DNA of 64,000 nucleotides from an uncultured Oscillospiraceae bacterium (GCA_947581795.1 CANPVS010000009.1:1-64000), one strand, 5' to 3'. Shown: positions 32,857 through 43,320, counted from the stretch's first letter. The notes: generated from the sequence alone by a model not told the origin. Program-made: numbers and translations.

Positions 32857-34137
32857 TTATTCTTTCTCCTCTTCTTTTTTGCTCCGGGTGACCCGGACCT
32901 TTTCCACCCGCTTGTCGTCCGCCTCCAGGACCGTGATGTTCAGGTCCTCATAGGTGACGGCGCTGCCGGCGGAGGCGTAGCCCTCCATGAGCTCCATAAC
33001 CCAGCCGCCAACGGTCTCGCTCTCGAAGTCGAACTCCTCGCCGTCCAGGTCCACCAGCTCCAGAAAGTCCTCGATGGACAGGTCCCCGTCCAGCTCCCAG
33101 CTGTCCTCGGAGGTCTGGACCACTTCCTCCTCCACCTCGTCGGTCTCGTCCCAGATGTCGCCCACCAGGTATTCCAGCACGTCCTCCATGGTGATGACGC
33201 CGGCGGTGCCGCCGTACTCGTCCGTGACGATGGCCAGGTGGGTCTGCTGGGCCCGGAGCTTTTCCAGCACGGCGGGCAGCTTCACGGTCTTGTACACCCA
33301 GCAGGGTTCCGTGAGCAGGTCCCGGATATCCACATCGCTGCTGTCCAGCAGGGCTCTATAGAGCGTATTGAGGTGCAGCACGCCGATGATGTTGTCTGTG
33401 TCGCCCTCGTAGACAGGCAGCCGGGAGTGAGGGCAGTCGCTGACCTCCTCCAATATCTTCTCCAGGCCGTCGTCGATGTCCAGGGCCATCATGTCCACCC
33501 GGGAGGTCATGGCCTGGCTGGCGGACACGTCGCCGAAGTCCAGGGCCGCCTGCAGAAGTTCGCTCCGGTCGTCGTCCAGCACGTCCTCGTCCTGGGCGGT
33601 CTCAATGATGGACTGCAGCTCCTCCACCGCCGCCTCCTGGGCGTCCTCCTGGTCCTCGCCCTTCAGGGCCCTGCCTACCAGGTGAGTAAGGGACACGGCG
33701 CACCACACCAGCGGGGACAATACCACCGCCAGGGCCCGCAGGGGCCCGGCCACGGCCAGGGAGAAGCGGGTGGCGTTCTTTTTCGCTATGATCTTGGGCA
33801 TGGTCTCGCCGAAGATGATGACCAATATGGTCACGCACACGGTGGCCGCGGTGGAGGCCAGGCCGTCCGTCACGCCGGTGCGCATGGCGATACCGATGGC
33901 GATAACGGAGCTGATGGAGCTGGCCGCCACGTTCACCAGGTTGTTGCCGATGAGGATGGCCCCCAGGGCCTTGTCGAAGTCGTCCAGGAGCTTGAGCGCG
34001 CTCCTGGCGCTGGCGTCGCCGTCCTCCGCGGCGTTTTCCAGGCGCAGCCGGTTGGCGGAGGACAGGGCCATCTCCGACGCGGAGAAGAACCCGGACAGGG
34101 CCAGGCACACCAGAAGGGCCAGAACATAGCCGATCAT
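32857..34137 (-). CDS. Hemolysin/CorC-HlyC family (CNNM + CBS) membrane protein
   Basis: SGFFSASEMALSSANRLRLENAAEDGDASARSALKLLDDFDKALGAILIGNNLVN...EYGGTAGVITMEDVLEYLVGDIWDE. Confidence 0.9.
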   Translation of the reverse strand: MIGYVLALLVCLALSGFFSASEMALSSANRLRLENAAEDGDASARSALKLLDDFDKALGAILIGNNLVNVAASSISSVIAIGIAMRTGVTDGLASTAATVCVTILVIIFGETMPKIIAKKNATRFSLAVAGPLRALAVVLSPLVWCAVSLTHLVGRALKGEDQEDAQEAAVEELQSIIETAQDEDVLDDDRSELLQAALDFGDVSASQAMTSRVDMMALDIDDGLEKILEEVSDCPHSRLPVYEGDTDNIIGVLHLNTLYRALLDSSDVDIRDLLTEPCWVYKTVKLPAVLEKLRAQQTHLAIVTDEYGGTAGVITMEDVLEYLVGDIWDETDEVEEEVVQTSEDSWELDGDLSIEDFLELVDLDGEEFDFESETVGGWVMELMEGYASAGSAVTYEDLNITVLEADDKRVEKVRVTRSKKEEEKE

Positions 34138-35453
34138 TCCGCTACGCCCCCTTTCTCCGTCTCCTCCGCCTTGGGCAGGCGGCGGACCGTGAGCTTGCGG
34201 ATGCGGTGCTGGTGCACGTCGGACACCGTGAACTCCAGGTCGTGGTAGGTGAATTTATCCCGCTGCTGGGGCATGAGGTCAAAGTGCTCCAAGGTCCACT
34301 CGGCCAGGGGCTTGTGGACCAGCTCCTCGTCGTGGTCCGGGTCCTCCCAGTCCAGCTTTTCAAACAGCTCGTCCACGTCCAGCCGGCCGTCTGCCTCGTA
34401 GCGGCCGCCGCCGATGGGCTGGAACAGCTCTTCCACCTCGTCCTCCTCGTCCCAGATCTCGCCCACCAGTTCTTCCAGGATGTCCTCCACCGTCACGATG
34501 CCCAGGGTGCCGCCCCAGGGATCGGTGACCACGGCCATATTGGAGCGGTTGCGGCTCAGCTCCGGCAGGAGGTCGTCCACCTTCGTGGTGGAGGGGACGA
34601 AATAGGCCACGTCCAGCAGGCCGCGGAGGTCCGTATCGTCCCCCTGGCTCAGCCAGGCCTTGATGTACTTGCGTATCTGCAAAATGCCGATAATCTGGTC
34701 GATCTGCCCCTCGTAGACGGGCAGGCGGGTGTGCCGCTGGGAGCGGATGAAGTCAATGACCTTCTCCGCCGGCCAGGCCACGTCGATGGCCGCCATGTCC
34801 ACCCGGGCGGTGAGCACGTGCTCCACGGTGATGTCGCCGAATTCCAAAGCGGACTGGACCAGGTCCCCCTGGTCCTCGTCCAGGCTGCCCGCGTCGGTCA
34901 TATCCTCGATGAGATCGTAGAGCTCATCCTCCGTCACGGACACCTCGCCCTCCCCCTTGGAGAGCCTGGCCGCCGCCTGGCCGATGAGAGTCAGCACCGC
35001 CGCCACGGGGGCGAAAAAGTGCATAAAAAAGCACAGCGAACCGGCGGTGCCCAGGCAGAACCGCTCGCTGTATTTTTTCGCGATGGACTTGGGGAGCATC
35101 TCCCCGAAAAAGAACAGGACCAGCGTCGTCGCCAAGGTCCCCCAGGCCACCGCGCCCATGCCGAAGTGGTGGGTCACCAGCACGGTGACCACCGCCGCGG
35201 CGGACAGATGGGCGATATTGGTGCCGATGAGGATCGTGGTGATAGCCCGGTCGAAATTATCAAGCACCCACATGGCCTTCTTGGCCCTCGCGTCCCCCTT
35301 TTCCTGGCGGACGCGGATGCGGGTCCTGGACACGGAGGCGAAGGCCGTCTCCGCGAAGGCGAAGTACATAGCCATGCCCACGAGAGCGATCAGAAACAGG
35401 ATAGACAGCCAACTGCCATCATCCATCTGGAAAAACCACCTCTTGCTTTCCAA
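34134..35453 (-). CDS. Hemolysin/CorC-HlyC family (CNNM + CBS) membrane protein, adjacent paralog
   Basis: AFAETAFASVSRTRIRVRQEKGDARAKKAMWVLDNFDRAITTILIGTNIAHL...DPWGGTLGIVTVEDILEELVGEIWDEEDE. Confidence 0.9.
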   Translation of the reverse strand: MESKRWFFQMDDGSWLSILFLIALVGMAMYFAFAETAFASVSRTRIRVRQEKGDARAKKAMWVLDNFDRAITTILIGTNIAHLSAAAVVTVLVTHHFGMGAVAWGTLATTLVLFFFGEMLPKSIAKKYSERFCLGTAGSLCFFMHFFAPVAAVLTLIGQAAARLSKGEGEVSVTEDELYDLIEDMTDAGSLDEDQGDLVQSALEFGDITVEHVLTARVDMAAIDVAWPAEKVIDFIRSQRHTRLPVYEGQIDQIIGILQIRKYIKAWLSQGDDTDLRGLLDVAYFVPSTTKVDDLLPELSRNRSNMAVVTDPWGGTLGIVTVEDILEELVGEIWDEEDEVEELFQPIGGGRYEADGRLDVDELFEKLDWEDPDHDEELVHKPLAEWTLEHFDLMPQQRDKFTYHDLEFTVSDVHQHRIRKLTVRRLPKAEETEKGGVAE

Positions 35454-35563
35454 TGTTAAATCGATTTGGTATTATAGCATATCAGAAAATTTTCGTCAAC
35501 TGAGCGAACCGTTCGGGGTCTCGCGGCGATATACAGGCGTACACACCAGCGGAGAAAGGGGGC

Positions 35564-36085
35564 ATGTCCGTGGACGGCTTGCGCGCGAAAGTGGATACGG
35601 ACGGTCTGGCGGACCGGTACGGGCCCATGCTCTACCGCTTCTGCCGGAGCCTGGCCTTCTCCAAAGAGGACGGGGAGGACCTTTTCCAGGATACCTTTTT
35701 AAAAGCCCTGGAGCGGCCCCGGAAACTCATGGAGGACCCGAAGAACTTCCTGTTCTCCATGGCCCTCAGCCTGTGGCGCAGCCGCCGGCGGAAATACGCC
35801 CGCCGGGAGCGCATCGCCCCTTTGGAGCCCCTGGAGGACCAGGACCTCCCCGGCGGAGACGACCCGGAGGCCAGTTTGCTGGTCCGGGAGGAGGAGCGGC
35901 GGGTGCGGCAGGCGGTGGCCGCCCTGCCGGAGAGATACCGCCTGCCCCTGGTGCTGTACTATTCCATGGAGATGAAGGTAGCCGACATCGCTTTGACCCT
36001 GGGTCTTCCTGTGGGGACGGTGAAACGCCGTCTGCACACGGCCCGGGCCCTGGTGGAGAAAGGACTTGGGGAAGATGAAAACTGA
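35564..36085 (+). CDS. RNA polymerase ECF-type sigma factor
   Basis: YRFCRSLAFSKEDGEDLFQDTFLKALERP...ALPERYRLPLVLYYSMEMKVADIALTLGLPVGTVKRRLHTAR. Confidence 0.88.
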   Translation: MSVDGLRAKVDTDGLADRYGPMLYRFCRSLAFSKEDGEDLFQDTFLKALERPRKLMEDPKNFLFSMALSLWRSRRRKYARRERIAPLEPLEDQDLPGGDDPEASLLVREEERRVRQAVAALPERYRLPLVLYYSMEMKVADIALTLGLPVGTVKRRLHTARALVEKGLGEDEN

Positions 36086-37205
36086 TACCGATGTGCTGCT
36101 CCGCCGGGCGCTGGCCCCGGAAGCCCCGGACCCGGCCCTGCTGGGGCGGGTAAAGGCGGTCATGAGAAAGGAGCAGGATATGAGAACACACAAATATACG
36201 AAACGCATCGTCACGCTGGCCCTGGCCGCCGCGCTGGTACTGGCATTGGGCGTCACCGCCTACGCGGCCCTGGACGGGGCGGAATGGTTCAAAAGCTGGT
36301 TCGCCACAGCGAGCCAGACCGAGCTCACCGAAGGGCAGAAGGAGTACATCGACCGGGCCGCCGCGGACGTGGGCCAGTCCGTCACCGCCGGCGGCTGGAC
36401 CGTGACGCTGGAATCGGCTATGACCGACGGAGAGCATGTCTTTATGACCCTGACCGCCCAGCCCGCGGACGGGGAGACAGAGCTTCACGATACTATCCTG
36501 TACGGCCGGCTGACCAGCGGGGACCCGGATGTGCCGGAGGATCTGTTCACCGGCGCCGGGATGAGCCAATTCGACCGGACGGACGAGACGCTCACCCAGG
36601 TCATGGAGGCGACCGTCCACTCCAAATACCTGGACCGGGACGTCGACTTCTCCTACTCGCTGACGCTTACGGTGGACTATCTGAAGAACGGGTATGACGG
36701 CGAGGAGACCTATATCGAGGGCCCCTGGGTGTTCCAGTTCACCCTGACGCCCGGGGAGAACGGGGAGATGGAGCTGGTGGACGAGCCCTTCACCGCCACG
36801 GCCCGGTTCGCCCACGATTATCTGAACGGCGAGCCCTTCGACAGGACCACCCTGGAGCCGGGCACCATGATCGACAGCGCCGACGGCTTTGAGGTCCGGT
36901 ATGAGGAGGTGGACGTGACCGTCACCAGTCTGAAACTCAACTCCATGGGCGCCGTGTGCACCTTTGTGTACGAGGGCGAATATGCCGAGGGCGAAGGCCC
37001 GGAGAGCGGCCCCGACATAGGCATGGACCTGGACATCGAGCTGGCCGGCGGCAGCGGCCGGGCGGAGATCGTGGGCTCCGGCGGCGGCTGGCGGGAGGAG
37101 CTGCAGGCCCACGTAAATCACTACGAGTTCGCCGCGCCCATCGACCTGGACGAGGTGACCGCCGTCACCTTCCAGGGCCGCGAGCTGACGGTCCCCGCCG
37201 CCTGA
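36066..37205 (+). CDS. DUF4179-like anti-sigma/membrane protein
   Basis: Overlaps the sigma gene; one TM followed by a large extracytoplasmic domain. Confidence 0.65.
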   Translation: MGKMKTDTDVLLRRALAPEAPDPALLGRVKAVMRKEQDMRTHKYTKRIVTLALAAALVLALGVTAYAALDGAEWFKSWFATASQTELTEGQKEYIDRAAADVGQSVTAGGWTVTLESAMTDGEHVFMTLTAQPADGETELHDTILYGRLTSGDPDVPEDLFTGAGMSQFDRTDETLTQVMEATVHSKYLDRDVDFSYSLTLTVDYLKNGYDGEETYIEGPWVFQFTLTPGENGEMELVDEPFTATARFAHDYLNGEPFDRTTLEPGTMIDSADGFEVRYEEVDVTVTSLKLNSMGAVCTFVYEGEYAEGEGPESGPDIGMDLDIELAGGSGRAEIVGSGGGWREELQAHVNHYEFAAPIDLDEVTAVTFQGRELTVPAA

Positions 37206-37498
37206 GCTGTTAATAAACCATTCATCTTTTGTTTACAAATCATTACAAATTTATTCACCACTTCCCGGGAGGGGTGCGGTATCATACAGTCACAAGGTCA
37301 AGGGAGCGAGCCGACGCCCCCGGGACCAAGACAGCAGAGATCACCCATCGACATTTTCATTTTTCACTCCTCTCTTCTTTGTTGCGGAGCCGGTCACCCT
37401 CGGGTGGCCGGCTTTGCACTATCGGCGGGCGAATAAATTTTTATTGACAAAAAAACGAGTCGGCGCATATGATGCTCCATAGGAAAGGAGGCGGCGGT

Positions 37499-38677
37499 AT
37501 GTTTCGGTTTTTGGCGTCCCGGTTCATCAAGGACTGGGACAAGACGGACCGGCCCCAGGTCCGGGTGGCCTACGGCCAGATGGCAAGCGTTCTCGCCATC
37601 GTATCCAACGCCGCCCTGTTCCTGTTCAAGCTTCTCACCGGTCTCGCCGCCGGCTCTGTGGCCATCGTGGCGGACGGCGTGAACAACCTGTCCGACGCGG
37701 CCAGCAACATCATAACCTTATTGGGCTTCCGGCTGGCGGCCCGGCCCGCGGACGCGGAGCACCCCTACGGCCACGGCCGGTACGAATACCTGGCCGGGCT
37801 CACCGTGGCGGTGCTCATCCTGGCGGCGGGGCTGGAGCTATTGAAAAGCGGCGTGGAGCGCATTTTGCACCCCCAGACGCCCGTCTTCTCCTGGGCCATG
37901 GCCGGGGTGCTGGCCGGGTCTATCCTGGTGAAGCTGTGGATGATGGCCTTCAACGCCGACGCCGGAAAACGCATCGCTTCCGGGACGCTGGCCGCCACGG
38001 CGGCGGACAGCCGCAACGACGCCATCGCCACGGGCGTAGTGCTCCTGGGCATGGGTGCGGCCCGGTTCACGGGCCTGGACCTGGACGGCTGGCTGGGCGT
38101 GGGCGTGGCGCTGTTCGTGCTCTGGAGCGGGTACGGCCTTATCCGGGGCACACTGGACCCCCTGCTGGGGCGCATGCCCGCGCCGGAGGTCATCGGGGCC
38201 ATCCGGGCACGGATCATGGCCTGCCCCGGCGTGCTGGACACCCACGATCTGCTGCTCCACGACTACGGCCCCGGCCGGCGCTACGCCAGCGCCCACGTGG
38301 TGGTCTCCGCAGACGAGGACATCATGGCCCTGCATCGGTCCCTCATCGCCCTGGCCGACGAGTTTCTGGAGAAGGACGGGCTGCACATCCTGTTCCAGCT
38401 GGACCCGGTGGCCCAGGGGGATACCCCGGAGAATCGCCTGCAGACCTGCGTCATGGGCCGCATCGCCCCCCTGGATCGGCGCTTCACCATCCACGACATG
38501 GACGTCTCCCAGGAAGGGGGCCGGACCCGGGTCCGCTTCGACTGCTTCGCCCCGCCGGACACGGACATCCCGGAGGCCGCCCTGCGGCGGGTGCTGGAGG
38601 ACGCGGTCCGGGAGCAGTACCCGGAGGCGGAGGTAGCCATCACCATAGACCGAGACTATATGGCCCCCCGTAGTTGA
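37499..38677 (+). CDS. Cation diffusion facilitator family transporter
   Basis: LAAGSVAIVADGVNNLSDAASNIITLLGFRLAARPADAEHPYGHGRYEYLAGL. Confidence 0.93.
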   Translation: MFRFLASRFIKDWDKTDRPQVRVAYGQMASVLAIVSNAALFLFKLLTGLAAGSVAIVADGVNNLSDAASNIITLLGFRLAARPADAEHPYGHGRYEYLAGLTVAVLILAAGLELLKSGVERILHPQTPVFSWAMAGVLAGSILVKLWMMAFNADAGKRIASGTLAATAADSRNDAIATGVVLLGMGAARFTGLDLDGWLGVGVALFVLWSGYGLIRGTLDPLLGRMPAPEVIGAIRARIMACPGVLDTHDLLLHDYGPGRRYASAHVVVSADEDIMALHRSLIALADEFLEKDGLHILFQLDPVAQGDTPENRLQTCVMGRIAPLDRRFTIHDMDVSQEGGRTRVRFDCFAPPDTDIPEAALRRVLEDAVREQYPEAEVAITIDRDYMAPRS

Positions 38678-38776
38678 GGCTCGCTTCAGAGGACTCGTAC
38701 AAGGCCACGATATAGCACACGCGCCGGTTGTTTTTTGACCGGCGCGTGTGTTATGATAAAAGTGAGGTGAGTACCT

Positions 38777-39445
38777 ATGCCCAAGAATATCCCCCCGTTT
38801 GAGGGGTTTCCCAAGGACCTGCCCGACTTTCTGTGGGGCTTGTCCTTCCATAACGAGCGGCCCTGGTTCAACGCCCACCGGGAGGACTTCGACCGGTGTC
38901 TGAACATCCCTATCCGCGCCCTGGCGGAGGACGTGAAGGCCGCCGTCCAGGAGCGCCACCCGGGCCTGGCCCCCGCGCTGCACGTGTCCCGCATCTGGCG
39001 GGACGCCCGGCGGCTTTACGGGCGGGGCCCCTTCCAGGACCACATGTGGTTCTCTCTCGGCCTGTCCGGGGAGATATACACCCCCCTGCCCCAGTTCTGG
39101 TTCGGCGTGGACGCCAAGAGCTGGGAGGCGGGCATGGGCTGCTGGAACATGAAGGGGGAGCTTCTGGAGCGCTGGCGCAAGGCCATCGACCTGGCCCCCC
39201 AGCGGCTCACCCCCATCGTGCGGGCCCTGAAAAAGCGGCCGGACCTGGTCCCTTACTGGGAGGTCTACAAGAAGCCCAAGGGCGACCCCGGGCCGGAGCT
39301 GTACGACTGGTACAACGCCCGCAGCGTGGGCCTGGGCACCACGATGTACTTCGACCCAGACCCTCCGGGGAAGGAGCTCCTGGACCAGGTGCTGGACGTC
39401 TTCGAGGCCCTGACGCCCCTCTACCAGTACCTCACCACCATCTGA
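38777..39445 (+). CDS. DUF2461/TIGR02453 family protein
   Basis: FPKDLPDFLWGLSFHNERPWFNAHREDFDRCLNIPIRALAEDV. Confidence 0.8.
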   Translation: MPKNIPPFEGFPKDLPDFLWGLSFHNERPWFNAHREDFDRCLNIPIRALAEDVKAAVQERHPGLAPALHVSRIWRDARRLYGRGPFQDHMWFSLGLSGEIYTPLPQFWFGVDAKSWEAGMGCWNMKGELLERWRKAIDLAPQRLTPIVRALKKRPDLVPYWEVYKKPKGDPGPELYDWYNARSVGLGTTMYFDPDPPGKELLDQVLDVFEALTPLYQYLTTI

Positions 39446-39512
39446 ACGGTTGACAATCCTTGCCGGGGCATGTATAATATTTTAGGAATCAATCCTAAAA
39501 GGCGGTGAGACC

Positions 39513-39881
39513 GTGACCCGGCAGAGACAGCTCATCTACGACATCATCATGGCCGAACCGGAGCACCGGACGGCGGAGGAGATATACGACCTGGCCAGGG
39601 CGCAGATGCCCTCCCTGGCCCGGGGCACCGTGTACCGCAACCTGGGCCTGCTGGTGGGAGAGGGACAGATCGGGAAGCTGGAGATGCCCGACGCCCCCGC
39701 CCGGTATGACCGGGAGCGCCGCCCCCATCCCCATCTGGTGTGCCAGAAGTGCGGAAAGGTGGAGGACCTTACCATGCCTGACGACCTGCTCCGCCCCTTC
39801 GCCCTGTCCCTGGGGGAGGACATCACCGGCTATGAGCTGAAGCTCTACCACATCTGCCCGGCCTGCCGGAAGCGGGCATGA
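39513..39881 (+). CDS. Fur/PerR family transcriptional regulator
   Basis: EHRTAEEIYDLARAQMPSLARGTVYRNLGLLVGEGQIGKLEM...HPHLVCQKCGKVEDL. Confidence 0.9.
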   Translation: MTRQRQLIYDIIMAEPEHRTAEEIYDLARAQMPSLARGTVYRNLGLLVGEGQIGKLEMPDAPARYDRERRPHPHLVCQKCGKVEDLTMPDDLLRPFALSLGEDITGYELKLYHICPACRKRA

Positions 39882-39965
39882 CCCGCCCGTAACGGCATAT
39901 ACTGTAAAGGTAAATAGCCGCCCCCGCCGGGCGGCTATTTTGGACGACGAAAGCGAGGGCGCTCC

Positions 39966-40787
39966 ATGAAGAACATGTCCAAAATGGATAAGCTGCGCTG
40001 GGCCCTGGGCGAATACGGCCGCACCAACCTGTGGCTGTACGCCACCAGCGGGGCTTATTACCTGTTCTTCTCCCTGGGCCCCCTGCTGGTGATCCTGCTG
40101 GGCCTGCTGCCCTACATGCCCTTCACCGAGGAGGCGCTGATGGACGCGGTGCTGGGCTACGCGCCCGGTCCTTTTCGGGAGCTCATAGAGGGCCTGGTGG
40201 ACGGGCTGTACGCCGGCTCCACAACGGCCATCGGCGTGGGCGCTTTGGTGGAGCTTTGGTCCGCCGGGAAGGTGTTCAGCCTCATCCTGCGCACCATCGA
40301 GCAGATCTACGACGGTCAGACCCATGGCAGTTTCCTGCGCCGCCGTCTTCTGGGCGCGGTCTATACCCTCGCTCTGATCGTGCTCATCCTGGGCAACATG
40401 ATCCTGCTGTTCATGGGCGAGAAGATACTGGACTCCATCGGGCTCATGTCCAAGTGGTCTGCACTGTGGACCCTGCTCATCCGGGGCCGGGAGATATTCT
40501 TTTTCCTGGTGGTGACGGCGGTGAACGCCCTGCTTTTCGCCCACGTGCCCCAGCGGAAGCTGAGCTATATCCTGCAGCTGCCCGGCGCGGCCTTCTCCGC
40601 GGCGGCCTGGCTCATCTTCTCCCACATCTACTCCTGGGCCGTGTCCAGCTTCGGGTTCTACAGCATCTACGGCGGCCTGGCCGTGGTCATCATCTCCCTG
40701 TTCTGGATGTACGCGTCGCTGTTTCTGCTGTTCCTCGGCGCCTGGCTCAACACCCTCATCGAAAAGTGGCCGCTGCTGGAACAATGA
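39966..40787 (+). CDS. YihY/BrkB family membrane protein
   Basis: YATSGAYYLFFSLGPLLVILLGLLPYMPF...YGGLAVVIISLFWMYASLFLLFLGAWLNTL. Confidence 0.88.
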   Translation: MKNMSKMDKLRWALGEYGRTNLWLYATSGAYYLFFSLGPLLVILLGLLPYMPFTEEALMDAVLGYAPGPFRELIEGLVDGLYAGSTTAIGVGALVELWSAGKVFSLILRTIEQIYDGQTHGSFLRRRLLGAVYTLALIVLILGNMILLFMGEKILDSIGLMSKWSALWTLLIRGREIFFFLVVTAVNALLFAHVPQRKLSYILQLPGAAFSAAAWLIFSHIYSWAVSSFGFYSIYGGLAVVIISLFWMYASLFLLFLGAWLNTLIEKWPLLEQ

Positions 40788-40864
40788 AATTGAATAAAGA
40801 AGCGCGGTCCTGTAAAAGCAAGCCCGCGCTTTTTCTTAGCATGAAGTATAATCTGTCATAGCTT

Positions 40865-40896
40865 GACATATAGTATTATATATGATACTATATGTC
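40865..40896 (+). promoter_or_regulatory. Perfect 12-bp inverted repeat spanning the promoter of the toxin-antitoxin operon
   Basis: GACATATAGTAT-TATATATG-ATACTATATGTC; overlaps TTGACA-N17-TACTAT. Confidence 0.8.
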
Positions 40897-40911
40897 CGGG
40901 AGGAACCGGCC

Positions 40912-41166
40912 ATGGAAATAAGACTGGAAAAACAGCCGCAAAAGTACCTGGCATCGGCCGACGCGGCGACACGGAAGAAACTGGAGAAAGCGCTCGACGG
41001 CATTACACGGCTGGAGGGCAATATTGTAAAGCTGGGCGGCACAAAAAACATGTTTCGGTGTAAAATAGACCACTACCGCATCATATTTTCCTACAGCGGC
41101 GGTCAGATCATCGTCGTAGAGACGATAGACGCCCGCACAAACATCAAGTACAGGAGGTTCAAATAA
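40912..41166 (+). CDS. RelE/ParE-family toxin
   Basis: MEIRLEKQPQKYLASADAATRKKLEKALDGITRLEGNIVKLGGTKNMFRCKIDHYRIIFSYSGGQIIVVETIDARTNIKYRRFK. Confidence 0.85.
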   Translation: MEIRLEKQPQKYLASADAATRKKLEKALDGITRLEGNIVKLGGTKNMFRCKIDHYRIIFSYSGGQIIVVETIDARTNIKYRRFK

Positions 41167-41417
41167 TGGATGCTGCTGAATTTGAGAAAAAACTGAACGC
41201 CCTCCCCGTGGAGGAGCCAGACGAAATAGACAAAGCCATGTTGGCCGACGCCGCGACCATCAACGATGGGACTACCATCCCGCTGGAAGACCTGGAGGAA
41301 TATAGTGGAAAGCTGGTCCTTCGGATACCCAGAAGCCTCCACAAGTCGCTGAAAGAGGCCGCCGCCGCCGAGGGCGTGAGTCTCAACCAGTATATGCTCT
41401 ATAAGCTGGCGCGATAA
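41166..41417 (+). CDS. HicB-like/RHH antitoxin
   Basis: C-terminal LVLRIPRSLHKSLKEAAAAEGVSLNQYMLYKLAR; TAATG overlap with the toxin. Confidence 0.8.
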   Translation: MDAAEFEKKLNALPVEEPDEIDKAMLADAATINDGTTIPLEDLEEYSGKLVLRIPRSLHKSLKEAAAAEGVSLNQYMLYKLAR

Positions 41418-41438
41418 GAAAAAGCAAAAGAATAGATG

Positions 41439-41464
41439 CCCGGACCTGAAAAATCAGGTCCGGG
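41439..41464. terminator. Convergent-gene terminator
   Basis: CCCGGACCTG-AAAAAT-CAGGTCCGGG. Confidence 0.7.
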
Positions 41465-41478
41465 TCGCTCTATCTCAT

Positions 41479-43320
41479 TCACTTGCTCCGTAACATTCTC
41501 CCCGAGTTCAATATCGCGATGACGGCCACGCCCACGTCGGCGAACACCGCCTCCCACATGGAGGCAAGACCAAAGGCGCCCAGGATGAGGAACAGAGCCT
41601 TCACCCCCAGAGCGAACACGATGTTCTCCCGGACGATGCGGCTGCACTTGCGGGCCACGTCCATGGCCACGGCAAGCTTCCCCAGATCGTCGTCCATGAG
41701 CACCACGTCCGCCGCCTCCAATGCCGCGTCGGAGCCCATGGCCCCCATGGCCACGCCCACGTCCGCCCGGCTCAGCACCGGCGCGTCGTTGACGCCGTCG
41801 CCCACATAGGCCAAGGCGTCCTTGGGGTCCTTTTTCGCCAGGATGGCCTCCAGGCAGTCCACCTTGTCCCCGGGCAGGAGCCCGCCGTGGACCTCGTCCA
41901 GGCCCAGCTGGGCCCCCACCGCGTCGCCCACGGACTGGGCGTCGCCGGTGAGCATGACGGTGCGGATGCCCCGGTCCTTCAACTCCCGGATGGCGGCGGG
42001 GGTAGAGTCCTTCACCCCGTCGGCGATGAGGATATGGCCCAGATACTTCCCCGCCCGGGCCACATGGACCACCGTGCCGGCGGCGCTGTCCTCAGGAGCC
42101 GTGAGGCCCTGGGCCGCCATGAGCCGCCGGTTGCCGGCGGCCACGGCTGCGCCGTCCACCAGGGCGGTGACGCCCTGGCCGGCGGTCTCGGCCACGTCAG
42201 ATACCCGGGCCGGGTCGGCGGGCTTTCCGTAGGCCCGCAGCAGGGACAGGGCGATGGGGTGGGTGGAATACTGCTCCGCCAGAGCGGCGCATTCCAGAAG
42301 CCCGGCCTCGGTCACGCCCGGCTCCGGATGGACAGAGGCCACCTCGAACTCGCCCTTGGTGAGGGTGCCGGTCTTGTCGAACACGGCGATCTTCACCTGG
42401 GCCAGCTTCTCCAGGTAGTTGCCGCCCTTCACCAGGATGCCCCGGCGGGACGCCCCGCCGATGCCCCCGAAGAAGGCCAGGGGGATGGATATGACCAGGG
42501 CGCAGGGGCAGCTGATCACCAGGAAGATCAGCGCCCGATGGACCCAGGTGGACCAGCCGCCCACGAAAAGCGGCGGGAGCACGGCCAGGCACACCGCGCT
42601 GAGCACCACGGCGGGGGTGTAGACCCGGGCGAAGCGGGTGATGAAGTTCTCCGCCTTCGCCTTCTTGCTGGCGGCGTTCTCCACCAGCTCCAGGATCTTC
42701 GCCACGGTGCTCTCCCCGAAGGGCTTGGTGACCCGGACGGTCAGCAGGCCGGACAGGTTCACGCACCCGGACACGATCTCGTCCCCCTCGGCCACCCGCC
42801 GGGGCACGCTCTCGCCGGTGAGGGCGGCGGTATCCAATGTGGAGGCGCCGGTGAGCACCACCCCGTCCAGGGGCACCTTCTCGCCGGGCCTGATCTGGAT
42901 GATGTCGCCCACCTGGACCTCGTCCGGGTCCACCTCCACGAAGGCGCCGTCCCGCTCCACGCTGGCGGTGTCGGGGCGGATATCCATGAGGGAGACGATA
43001 GACTTGCGGCTCTGGCCCACGGCGTGGGTCTGGAACAGCTCGCCCACCTGATAAAAGAGCATGACACCCACGGCCTCGGAATATTCTCCTAAGGCAAGGG
43101 CCCCCACGGTGGCCAGGGCCATGAGGAAGTTCTCGTCGAACACCTGCCCGTGGGCGATGTTCCGCACCGCCTTCCACAGCACGTCCCAGCCCACGACGGC
43201 GTAGGGCACCAGATAGGCCGCCAGGGCGATATACCCCTCCGGCTTCCAAATGCTCACCGCAATGAGCAGCGCCCCGGCAACCAGGATGCGGGCCAGGGCC
43301 TTCTTTTCCTTACGGGTCAC
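41479..43320 (-). CDS. Heavy-metal-translocating P-type ATPase
   Basis: LVISCPCALVISIPLAFFGGIGGASRRGILVKGGNYLEKLAQVKIAVFDKTGTLTKGEF...GDGVNDAPVLSRADVGVAMG. Confidence 0.94.
   Translation of the reverse strand: MTRKEKKALARILVAGALLIAVSIWKPEGYIALAAYLVPYAVVGWDVLWKAVRNIAHGQVFDENFLMALATVGALALGEYSEAVGVMLFYQVGELFQTHAVGQSRKSIVSLMDIRPDTASVERDGAFVEVDPDEVQVGDIIQIRPGEKVPLDGVVLTGASTLDTAALTGESVPRRVAEGDEIVSGCVNLSGLLTVRVTKPFGESTVAKILELVENAASKKAKAENFITRFARVYTPAVVLSAVCLAVLPPLFVGGWSTWVHRALIFLVISCPCALVISIPLAFFGGIGGASRRGILVKGGNYLEKLAQVKIAVFDKTGTLTKGEFEVASVHPEPGVTEAGLLECAALAEQYSTHPIALSLLRAYGKPADPARVSDVAETAGQGVTALVDGAAVAAGNRRLMAAQGLTAPEDSAAGTVVHVARAGKYLGHILIADGVKDSTPAAIRELKDRGIRTVMLTGDAQSVGDAVGAQLGLDEVHGGLLPGDKVDCLEAILAKKDPKDALAYVGDGVNDAPVLSRADVGVAMGAMGSDAALEAADVVLMDDDLGKLAVAMDVARKCSRIVRENIVFALGVKALFLILGAFGLASMWEAVFADVGVAVIAILNSGRMLRSK

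Noticed and set aside
37206-37498. Possible riboswitch upstream of the CDF transporter
   Set aside because: A GC stem (GCCGGTCACCC/GGGTGGCCGGC) followed by TTT exists, but I could not match a known metal-sensing RNA or define alternative pairings.
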